Source: Amoebophrya sp. AT5.2
Taxonomy: Eukaryota; Sar; Dinophyceae; Syndiniales; Amoebophryaceae
NCBI GenBank assembly: GCA_005223375.1
Contig: RXOD01004106.1
Span: 1-28,732 of the forward strand
Length of the DNA: 28,732 nucleotides
Direction of reading: 5' to 3'
The notes beneath the pieces are model-generated. The model was not told where the DNA came from and searched no databases. It worked only from the letters and a program-made list of their open reading frames with translations. Made by a program: the position numbers and the translations under genes. Shown here piece after piece: positions 11,050 to 20,700 of the stretch (the stretch's first letter is position 1; every line of letters starts with the position of its first letter).

Positions 11050-12445
11050 GCGACGAGGTTGACAAGGGATCGAAAGCTACTCCGCAGATGCTTTGGGCCG
11101 GCGTCGAGACAGGTCGTGACTGTTTCTATTGGTTGAGTTTAAGACTATGTCATGATTTAGAATTTTAAAACCGAGCCCGAACGTAAGAATGACAATGAGA
11201 TTGACACTGAGAAAGAGTGACAATCTAAATATCGACATCATACCCTAACCCTTACCCATTCCGATTCCCATTCCCATACCGATTCTGATACCGCGACCGC
11301 GTCCGCTCTTCGTATTCAACGCTGAACCAAAATCACAACAGGTGCAGCTTGGCGATCTGGCGCGCGCGTTCTGACCTTGGCTCCGGATGACCTGGGAAAG
11401 GAGACATGGACATGGACGTCGATTCTTTCGCTCGGGGTTTGCATGGGCATGCGATTGCGACACGGACTTGGGCTCGCTGGCCAATGATGATTGAGACTCT
11501 CGCCCTCCGACTGCGACTCGCACTCGCGCACATACTCACATTGCGGCCTCACACATCACTCAGAAGTGTAAGTAGCAGTAGCAGAAGGCTATCGCTATCC
11601 GAATCCTAATCCATACCCTTACCCTTACCCATTGCTATTCATTTTCATATTGAAGAAGAAGTAGAAGAAGAAGAAGATGGAGATGAAGGAGAAGCAATTT
11701 GAAGAACTGGCGCCGGCGCCGCGGGCGCAGTTGGCGATGGAGTTGGAGATCGGTTTCAAAAAACAAAAAAACAAAAAGCGACAACGTACCTACTCGGCGG
11801 AGCCTTGGGCTCGTTCCGTTGTCCATGAGCATGAGGATGAGCTCGAGCATGAGGGTACGCATTTGAATTCGTGCGTCAGCGTCGTGGTCGTTCTTGAGCT
11901 TGATCCTGAGGGGCTCACGGGGTGCGTCAGCGTCGCCGTCGTCGGGTCCTGGCTAGTGATGATGATCCGATGATGAAAATGATCAATCGTTGCAGTCGAT
12001 CTCGTCGTCGTGGTGAGCTCGACTGGGGGTACTGGAATCGATCGTCGTCGTGAGAGAGGGGATCTCGAGGCATTTCGTTTGTGCGTATGCTCGTGCTTAA
12101 TTTCTATTTCAACGATCTCCCCCTAGCTTTGCGATCCCAGTATGACTCGAACTCGTCTGGTGCTCGTAATTGGTTTTGGGTTTGGGTTTCTTTCGCATTC
12201 TATCTGATGATGATGAAGATGATGATGATCGCGTCCCCAATTTAATTTCTAAGGCCCCTACCCCTAGTGCTAGTCCTCTTGTTACCGCAACTGCCGCTCC
12301 TTCTACCCTAGTTCCAAATGCGCCGTCAGCGTCATCGTCAGCATCACGTAGCCTCAGCGTTGCGGCGCCGCCGCCGGAAGTAATTGCAATTCAGTTTACT
12401 TGTACATTTACAGACGAGGCAGTTTATGTTTTAGTCTCAAACAAA
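11050..12445. other. Non-coding leader region of the element's first gene
   Basis: This stretch holds cryptic simple sequence. There are CCNATN-type hexamers at 11239-11300 and 11610-11640, including CCCTAACCCTTACCC-like telomere-type runs. GAA/GAAG runs lie near 11652-11696 and GAT runs near 12208-12232. A frame is open from 12170 into the first gene but is AT-richer and begins at no ATG. An acceptor-like TTTACAG ends at 12413, so an untranslated or spliced leader is likely. Confidence 0.5.
11236..11300. repeat. Degenerate hexanucleotide / telomere-like repeat
   Basis: The stretch reads as CCCTAA, CCCTTA, CCCATT, CCGATT and CCCATA units in a row with a 6-bp period. The first two units match TTAGGG-type telomere sequence on the other strand. 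A second short run lies at about 11610-11636. Confidence 0.5.
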
Positions 12446-15400
12446 ATGCCGCGCGCGTTCATCAGGGATCCACTCTTCGAGCTTCCGGATGAAGAGCACC
12501 TGCGCGATCCTTCTTTGCCCCGGCCGCCGCCGAAAAGGCATTTCAAGGAGCAGCCGAGTTTCCTCGTGAATTTTGCGGTCCGCGAGGGGGAGGCGGAGCC
12601 CGTCGTTGGTTGCGATCCTGCACTGCATCGTCAAGCGGAGGAGGTTGTGCAGGACCTTCTGGAGAGGCTCGCGAAGGTCACCAGCTTTGTCGAGGTGAGG
12701 CAGATCCTGGATGTCGCGAGTGACGAGCTGCCGGCGGTGTGGAGAAACACCGGCGTGAGCAAACGCAAAGGGCCGCAGAAGTTCTGTCCGGACGTCGAAA
12801 GCCTGAAAAAGAGTTATCGTCGCTACCGCACGGATATGGAGTACAAGGCGCGCGCAACTGACCCAGGCCCTCCCGAACGACCGCACGACCGGCAAATCGA
12901 GCCGGACATGAGCGATTGGACGGTAAACATCAAAAAGCCCGAGCCCTTCTTCCTTCGCGAATTTGCGCGGGCGCAGTTGGTCGCGCGCTACAACGTTCCC
13001 GCGAACTTCCTCGAGGGCAAGAAGATTAAGAAACAAGGCGACATCGTGTTAGAAGATCCGGAGCTGCCTGACGCAGCCGAGTCGGACGCGGTGGAAAGAA
13101 AGAGGATCGGCCGCGTCAAGGAATACCTTCCCACCCTGATCAATGAAAGCATCCTCGCGTCACTCCATACCGCAGCCGCGAAGCGACAGTACCTGTCGTA
13201 CTCCGTTGGTGTTAGTGTGGGAACGGTCACGCAGAAAGTTCGAGCTATGCAGCTGACTCTCGGGGTGGACATCAATGAAGTCGTGGGACACAAGAGCAGG
13301 CTCAAAGGAGTTTCTAAGCTGGGGGCGGGAGCAGCACGGATCGGGGATCCAAACGACGCGGACGTCGATACCAGTGACGAGGACGAAATGGATATGGACG
13401 CGAAGCGGCGCCGCCTATTCGAAGGGGAGGACAAGAGCCATCTCAACAAGGTTTGCACTGGCGCTGTCTACGAGCTGCAGGGAAACCTATCAACGGGAGA
13501 TGCGACCCGGAAAAGAAAGCGGGAAACAGCAGAGGCCGACAAGCTGCAGGGCGCGCTCCGTAGATGGGTCGAGCGGGCGGAGATACGGAAGTGCGATATT
13601 ACCGAGTGGTGGAAGTTTTTGAACATGCTCAAATTCGCGGGTGGTATATATAAAAACTATTTCTTTATCTTTTTTGTTTTTCGTGCTCAGACTAAATCTA
13701 AACTCGAACGCGGCCTCCGTATTGATCACAGCCACCTTCGATTTTTTCTCACGTGCGCGCGTACACGGGCACGCGCACGCGCACACGCGCGTGCGCACGC
13801 GTACACGTGCGCGCGTGCACGCGTACACGTGCGCGCGTGAGTCGCTTAAATCTACTACTCGACCCCGCCCAGGCAACTGCGTCGATCCGCGCCGGAAGCG
13901 TTCAGTGGAGGAGTTGCCGCCGGCGCTCGAGGATCTCGACGGGCTCAATGTCGGCGCGGTGGGCAACCAAATGCTCGGCAGCGGACTGGCGGTGGGCAAC
14001 CAAATGTTCGGCAGCGGACTGGGGCTGCCTGGCGATCCGATGCTCCTTGACGTGGTGTTCGATCACGTGCAGGGACCGGGAACAGCAGTCGCATCCTCGT
14101 CGTCCTCTTCTTCATCATCTCTCATCATCCGCCGGCCAGATAAAAGCAAACGTGACGCACCAAAGCACCCTCCCGAACTGCTCGCGTCCTACGTGCAGGT
14201 TCATCAGCAGCGTCCTGTTTTTGTGGTGCGGGTGGCACCCGACGCCACAAATTTCAGGAAGCAGAAGGCCCTGAACATCGAGGTTTTCGTGTGCCGCACG
14301 ATGACACCCACCGGCAAGGTCCAGCTGAAACCCCTCTTTCCAAAACCTCTGGTACACAAAGGCGGCTTCCGGAACGTTTTGCAAGATCTGTACGTGATGC
14401 TGCGCCGGTATGGGGTGCCGTTACCTGGGTGCAAAGTCTCCGAGTTTCCACTGGACCCGCTGGCTCTGATTTGTTTTTGTTCCGACTGCGGTTCGGACGT
14501 CCGCAAAGCTGCGCGAGTTTGGAGGAAGCAAGCTCATCAGGGGGGTGAACTGGCATCGCGCCAAGTTCGGCGGGGCGGGCGACCGCTTCTTGCAATGCTT
14601 CATGTTGCAGTACGTGTGTCTCATGCACCAGTACCACTTACTGGAGGGAGACTTGATTACCGGAGACGTCACGAAAGAATTTCTGCAGGACTTGAAAGCG
14701 GTCATCTCCGCGTCGAGCCAGTGGCTGGAAAAAGTTCCGACGTTGCACCAGTACCAATCGCACCGCTGGATGACATTGAGCGCAGCGCTCCGCGACGTCG
14801 TTGACAACAGAATCGGCATCGAAAACGGGTTGCAGGCGCTCTCCCTCGACGACAGAAAACCAGAGATGCGAGCCACTGCGAAGCGCGCGAAAAAAGCCCT
14901 CTGCAATTACAAGGATCGTTTTTGGACGAACGTGCATGCGGTGCAAGCCGCTTTTGAACCGGTGCAGCACGCGGACGCGAAGCTCCTGAAACACTCCAGA
15001 ACGGTGTTTTCCGACGCGTCCATTTCCGCCGTCGTGAACGACGCCCCGGCCGCCCGGGAGGATTTCGCCTCCTTGTTTGAGGAGCACCTGCTGCTGCGTC
15101 CGCAGGACATGGATGGGCTCCGTATGCTCGTCAATCTCCGAGTGATTATGCCGCGACGCGAAGCGCAGTTGCTCACGTTCCCCTGGTTGCTGAACCACTT
15201 CCACCACCCGGTTCTCAGCCAGCGCGCAGCCGCGGCGTTCCAGCAGCACCCCACCAACAACGACGATTTCCTGCTCTTTTTGCAAACGGCGTACGCCGAT
15301 GACATTGATGATCTGGCACATAAGCGGCTGAGAACGGTCGGCGAGAACTTGGGGAAAGTTCTGGAGGCAGTCCCGACCTCTAGCGTCCCCGCAGCGGTGT

Positions 15401-16842
15401 TTCCGGAGAGTTCCCACTCCGCGATGACATACAACAAGAAGATTGCGCCGTCCATCCAGATGGAGCGGCTCTCCGTGCGGACCGCGATGGCTCGGGAGGA
15501 TGAGATGATCTCATGGGAACACTTTCCGGCGATCGAGGCGGCGTGGGAGGAGACGCACGACAAGCGAAAAGGAGGAGGCGAGCGCATGCAACACGTTCGC
15601 GTTTTGCCGCAGATGGAGGAGGAGCCGAAGAAACAACCGGGGGGGGAGCTCTTCTTGCGCGAGACGCTCGACGCCTGTTGCGACGCTATGGATCTGTACA
15701 GCCAGGAGTTCGCGAACACGCCGCACTTCACCGTCGAGGAGCCGCTGCACGAGAGCGGTCGGTTCGAGATATCGCCGGGGGTCCTGAAAAGTGTGAGTTG
15801 GGATGCTGAAGAAATTTTGGTATTAAATCGGGCGCAAAAGACCATGCTGGCGACGGAGATGGAAACTGGTGATTTGGTGGTGAAGAAGATGGCATCGGCG
15901 AAAAAACAAGAGGCCGAGCAGGTGTATTATTACTTTCGGCAGAAGTGCGACGCGGGCTACCTCCTCCCGGTGAAAATAATGCATGGGGCAAAAAAGAGTC
16001 CGGGCCAGGAGCTAGTAGAATATACTTTGCTCTTCAACTCCGTCCGCAGTCTCCGCAACTGGATCGCGTACCCAAAGAACACCACTACGAAGAACGACTT
16101 CGAGTACCACACGACGACGCCGCTCCGTGCGTACTGGAATGCGCAGAAGGAAGCAGTAGTGTTCGTGGCACTGGCGAAGCTGCAGTCGTGGGTGAAAGGC
16201 AGGCACGCGTTCAAAGACATCTTCCAGGGAAGGGCGCGAACGCGAACCGGCGAGGTCACCACTCGTGATTACGTCCCGCGCACGGGCCGCCGGGATCGCG
16301 AAGTGAAGTGGTCGACGCTGGGCGCCTACGACCACTCGGTGGCGATCCCGGAAAAGAAATACTCCGAAGTGCTGGCAGGTCCGAGATAGCACTTGATGTC
16401 ATTTCTCTTCGTTCAAGTTCACTAAGACTCATGCTCATCAACTGCCCTCGTTGCTCTCGTTCTTGTTCTTCTTCTCGTCGTTATTCGCGAAAATCCAACG
16501 CCGCAAACAGATTTGCGCGTGATATTCAGACCGGAGACGGGGACGTGGTTCGTCAATGTTCCGCTCGATCGCCGCAGGAAAAAACGCGGTGAAGGCTTCA
16601 CGGCCGATCAGTGGAAGCCGGAAACTTCGCAGACCCCGCACGGCATTCTCGCGCCAGATGCAGTGAAGGAACATCGTCGAATCGCTCTCGGATTGGCCTG
16701 CGACCGACTCGGAATCGAGCTACCGGAGGTGACGCAGGAAGAGGAAGAACGGGCGTGGGGCGAACTGGACCGGTACATTCAGGACACTGCAGGGTTTGAC
16801 TTTTCCTCTTCGGAAGAGTCTGGGGCGTCGTCCGAGGGGTGA
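12446..16842 (+). CDS. Element gene 1: large protein, candidate divergent RNase H-fold (hAT-like) transposase (three exons, one frame break)
   Basis: Exons are 12446-13643, 13873-16378 and 16511-16842, joined in matching phase 1 at both introns. Reading on needs one surplus base ignored near 14503-14508 (CGCAAAGCT), where the frame moves +1; about 1,344 residues result. The ATG at 12446 is the first in frame, but the frame is open from 12170. Possible transposase signs are Asp523 in a VAPDATN strand, Asp604/Asp608 in a CFCSDCGSDV strand about 80 residues later, a Cys/His helix (QCFMLQYVCLMH), then SHRWMTLSAAL at about 695-705, like the hAT 'RW' helix. The last exon (LRVIFRPETGTWFVNV ... RRRKKRGEGF) looks like a small basic DNA-binding segment and ends in an acidic tail. 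No family match is certain. Its place in a TIR element with an 8-bp duplication supports a transposase role, which is inference. Confidence 0.6.
13644..13872 (+). other. Intron 1 of element gene 1
   Basis: The donor is GTATAT at 13644 (GTGGTA at 13641 is an equally in-phase alternative) and the acceptor is CGCCCAG at 13872. Both choices join frame 2 to frame 3 with a split glycine codon. The intron starts AT-rich, then carries a long alternating purine-pyrimidine tract just before the acceptor. Confidence 0.75.
13750..13839. repeat. Alternating purine-pyrimidine (Z-DNA-prone) tract in an intron
   Basis: Bases 13769-13839 are 71 consecutive strictly alternating purines and pyrimidines made only of CG, CA, TG and TA steps. 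A shorter alternating run, 13750-13767, precedes it. It is also strongly self-complementary. It ends 33 bp before the splice acceptor. Confidence 0.85.
13956..14021 (+). repeat. 33-bp tandem duplication inside element gene 1
   Basis: Two 33-bp units, 13956-13988 and 13989-14021, differ at a single base (C/T). They encode the repeated peptide AVGNQM(L/F)GSGL in a flexible linker near the start of exon 2. Confidence 0.8.
16379..16510 (+). other. Intron 2 of element gene 1
   Basis: The donor GTCCGAG follows a phase-1 G at 16378. The acceptor AAACAG ends at 16510 and the next bases AT complete a GAT codon. Unspliced reading would stop at the TAG at 16387. The intron is 132 bp and pyrimidine-rich towards the 3' end (CTCGTTCTTGTTCTTCTTC). 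Confidence 0.75.
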
Positions 16843-17797
16843 TCCAATGCTGCCCGGAGGCCCACTGAGCGGCAGCGCCGACCGCCGCGACCTGTAGTTT
16901 TGTGCGGAGATTTTCCGCCATGCCGAGGATGAAGGAGGCATCTTGGCCTCCCTCAAGAGGTTCATAATGGAGAGGTGAAGGTGACCAAATCCGAAATTTT
17001 CGGATCACTGGTCGAAAAAGTATCATATTTCTTGATTTTTCGGACCGTTCCATGATTTTTCCGCGGAAAATTCATGGACTCATCTGAAAAATCTGGTTTT
17101 TGGAGACTTTTCGGAAGGCACTTCCGAAAATTTCGTTTCTATGGATGTCTGACACTAAGTAGAACATATGAAAAGAGGCAGAACTTTGCTTCGCGAATCG
17201 CTTGTACAGCATTGATATCCAACGCCCTGTGCTCGACATCTCTTCAATTTTGATGATAAGTTGTACACTTGCGCGATCGCCTCGCCGCTCAATTTACCCG
17301 AGGAAAGAGCTATGATGTAGACTCATGTACTTCACGAAGACAGTAAAAATATCTAAAGATATCACCTCGAGCGCTCACGATGTAGATGAAAATGAAAGAG
17401 ACTATACCTGAAGTGTCCGCCTGCGTCGCGTCTTGCTGCGTCGTCGTTCGTCGACTTTTGCACTGCTCATCGCTCATCATGTGTTCGCTTTTGCGTCGTG
17501 AATTCTTGGGAGAGGGCGTTTTAGAATCTACCCCGCCTCACTCTTTGGAAGTGCTAAACCCCTTCTAAGTGCACCCGGGAGCCCCGGCATACGTTAGACA
17601 TAGAGTAGCCTTCTACTTCTACTCACACATAGATTAGTGTCCCACATCATCAATTTTTCCACTGCCTCACCGGGCCGCCTAGCACAGTCGCTACATCATC
17701 TGCTTCGCTTCCTTGCGCATCATCCGACCCAAACCAAACCTTCTAGCGAGCGAAAGCGCAACCTTCTTCAACGCTAAACGCGCGAACAACCGACAAG
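16843..17797. other. Non-coding region between the two element genes
   Basis: No coding region longer than about 60 residues is present. The first 300 bp carry a cluster of strong inverted repeats (listed separately). The remainder is AT-richer and presumably holds the 3' end of the first gene and the promoter and leader of the second. No clear TATA box is visible. Confidence 0.5.
16983..17130. repeat. Cluster of three palindromes sharing CCGAAA/TTTTCGG arms
   Basis: (1) 16983-17013 has GACCA...TGGTC and ATCCGAAA...TTTCGGAT nested arms. (2) 17051-17076 is a 26-bp near-perfect palindrome centred on CCGCGG. (3) 17108-17117 and 17121-17130 are perfect 10-bp arms around a GCA loop. They start about 140 bp after the stop of element gene 1. 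Confidence 0.8.
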
Positions 17798-20700
17798 ATG
17801 AGTGGAGCTCAACCGACGGAAAGCGAGGTCAAGGACGTCCTCAAGCGCTGGCGCAAGAGGACGATAACGAAGAAGGACTTCATCGACTTCGTGATGAGGT
17901 TCCGCGCCCCGACGATGGCCGCGAACAGCACGATGACGGTGCAGCAACTCCGTGCCTGCGCCCACGTGACCACCCTCCTGGGGTTCATGAAGGAGGGCAG
18001 TTACATCTGCCGCCAACCGGTCGTCGCGATCCATGACACCATGGAGGTCCTGAGCGGCCGCCACAGCGTCGAGGCGAGCAAGCGCTTCGAGGAGGAGTCT
18101 ACCGAAGAGTGGGAAAAATTGGGGTTCCAGGTTTAACCAAAAATCTAAAGCATGAAAGTAGAACACGAAGTAGGGACGATGTCGCTTTTTAGTTTTTTGG
18201 TTTCGGTCCACAGGCAGCTTATCTCGAATGACAGATCACCTGCCTGTCTGCGGGGGTGCGCGACTTCCCCGATCTTCTGCGAGTGTACGTGCGGGTCTGT
18301 AATGAAGGGGCCAGCAGTTTGAAAACGACGATGCTGGAGAAGCTCTGCAGTGTTTACCCCCAGGTATTCTTGACCCCCCAGGTGTTTACCCACAGTGGGC
18401 TACCTGCCGTGGCAGAACTAATAATCAGCTACTACAGCCCGTGGAAATCGATGAAGATCAAGTGGATACTTGGTATCATACCGCAGTACGTGCTGAAGAT
18501 ACGCAGACACGTCGACTTCATCGATGTTACTGAAGACGATTTCGATGACCACTACCACTAAGCAGTTTCGTTCAACAGTTGAACTTCAACTACAAGCACA
18601 CTATTACTTCCGCCAGCTCGCTACCTAGTAGCTCGGATTGCGATGAATATGAAATCACATTCACTGTGCCTACACTTCTGCGCCCGTGAATCATACTTCG
18701 AGCGACGTGGCCGCGTTGCGGCGAAAAGAATAGTCCGAATGTATGTAGTGCATGAGACTGTTAGCGGACGTATGTCCAGTCATCTTCATGATTACCGAGA
18801 GCGCCGTTCCCTGCCGGTACAAATGGCTTGCGAGGGAACGGCGCGGAGTATGCGAAGTAATGAGGTCTGCTGGACAGGAGTTCTTCCCTTTGGGCGTAAA
18901 GGATTCCCTGTCCTCCCGAATTTTCTTCTCCAGTGCCTCGTAACCGAATGCAAAAATGTTGTCGGTCTGTTTGGCGCCGTCGTACTCTTTGATCTCCGCG
19001 ATTGCTTCCGCGAGGAATTTTTTGGTGTCTGGTTTCGGTGCAATCGGGACCCAGCAGCACTTCCCCTTTCCCACCGCGTTCTTCCGGTTTTTGGTATCCC
19101 CTACGCGTACTCGGGTCAAGTCGGCCGGGATGTCTTTGTGGGTCAGCATCCTGATGTCCTTGCCTCTTCGGCCAGTCATACACTGCAGAAGCCACGCGAG
19201 GCGATAGCGTTTACCCGTAATTTTTTTCCTACCGCTCAGCTTCTGTAAATGTATTCCGAACTCTCTGCAGTCGCTCATTTCGAGGCTGCCACTTCGTTCT
19301 TCTCCTTCAGCATCACCCATGATTACCTACAGCTGGCGGCCGACTGGGAACGGTGCGACGACTCCTTCGACGAGAGCAACGAGGACGGCGAAGCGAAGCT
19401 CAGCAAGCTGGAGTTCCTGAAGGTGCGGCGGAATATCAATCATTTTTAATCAATCGAAAAGTAAGGGAAGTAACTCAAAATAAATATAATTGGACGAGCC
19501 CCTCGTGCGCGCGCGCGCGTGCACGTACGTACGTACGCACGCGTGCACGCGTGCGTGGCGCGCGCGCAGGCGCGCAGGCGCGCAGGCGCACGGGGAGGGA
19601 AATTTAGACTTCCGTAGGTGTTTCCGCTCGTTGTGCGTAACTCTAGTACGACCATCATCACAGCGGGGATGTGAGGCGCTGGCGAATATCGGGGAGTTTG
19701 ATATCCTGATGCAGGCTGCCCGTGAAAAGTGGGGGACGGTCAAGGGGTGGCAGCATCAGATCTCCAAATACGGGAACGTCAAAAGCGAAGGCTCGTACGC
19801 GAGCTTTTTTAAGTCGAAGATCTTCCCCCTCAAGCTCAAGCGCCTTCGACTCGTGCATAAAGACTGCGTACTCACCGCCGCGATGCGGCTGGCACTCAAG
19901 GAGCCGACCCTGCCCCAGGTCACGCACGAGGAGCTCCAGCCCCTCGCCGACATGTTTCGCCACAAGATCGAGGCCACTGCGACTTTGGAGGACGCTGCCG
20001 TGTACAGGGAGGTGATCAAAATCACGGAAACCGCGCGAAGCATCATCCTCGGCGCGCCCCCCCCGACCGACGAGGAGTTGGACGAGATGTTTGCCGACGA
20101 AGTCGACGACCTGCTGGCTAGCGAGAACGAGGGCGGGGACGCTGCGGACGGCACCGACTCCCAGAACACCGCGGCCGGCGGCACGGCCGGGGCCGGAACG
20201 CCGACGCGTCTTCCGGCACCAACGCCACCACGTCCACGTCCCGGGAAAACTTTTGGACCAGCGACGCCTGCAAGGAGATCGACGACATGGTGTTCAGCGG
20301 AATGTGCCCTGCTGACATCGGATGTCCCGACCTCGACTCGTGGACTTTGAAGACGCCGGAGCAGTTGGCTGCGACAAAAAAGCAGCGCGCCCTCTGCGAC
20401 CGCCTCGCCGCCGTCATCGCCGCGGATGATTTTTTCCAGACAAGGAAAAACGCGTGCACTTTGTCGGTGTGCGCGGCGACGAAGGAGCACAGCGCCCTGC
20501 TGCTGAAGATTAAAGACGGAATGCAGGTGAGGTTGGAATTTGATGAGGGATCCAAATTTTTTCCCTTCCACTCCAAAAAAGCATCCGTCATCAAGGCCGC
20601 CTGCACCAGCACCGAGGCAGAGTCGCTGCAGGCCGAGCTCGACAAGCAGGCAAAGACCGCGAAGCAGGAGGTGACCGCGCGCAAGGAGCTGTTCAAGAAG

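Noticed and set aside
12170..12445. Upstream extension of element gene 1 to 12170
   Set aside because: No ATG starts it, the composition differs from the gene, and an acceptor-like site at 12413 suggests leader or intron; kept only as a caveat.
13641..13872. Extension of the frame-3 ORF upstream through the alternating tract (repeated Arg/Ala/His)
   Set aside because: The tract is intronic: splicing at 13643/13873 joins the two real coding frames in phase, and the peptide is pure simple sequence.
14499..14508. A 10-nt GT...AG 'intron' as the cause of the frame change in element gene 1
   Set aside because: It has the right length modulo three, but is far too short to be spliced.
14638..15845. 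Minus-strand frames of 259 and 312 residues
   Set aside because: They are antisense shadows of exon 2 of element gene 1 with no motifs.
20160..20250. A short intron as the cause of the frame change in element gene 2
   Set aside because: No GT...AG pair with suitable length and phase exists in this interval; a single missing base is simpler.
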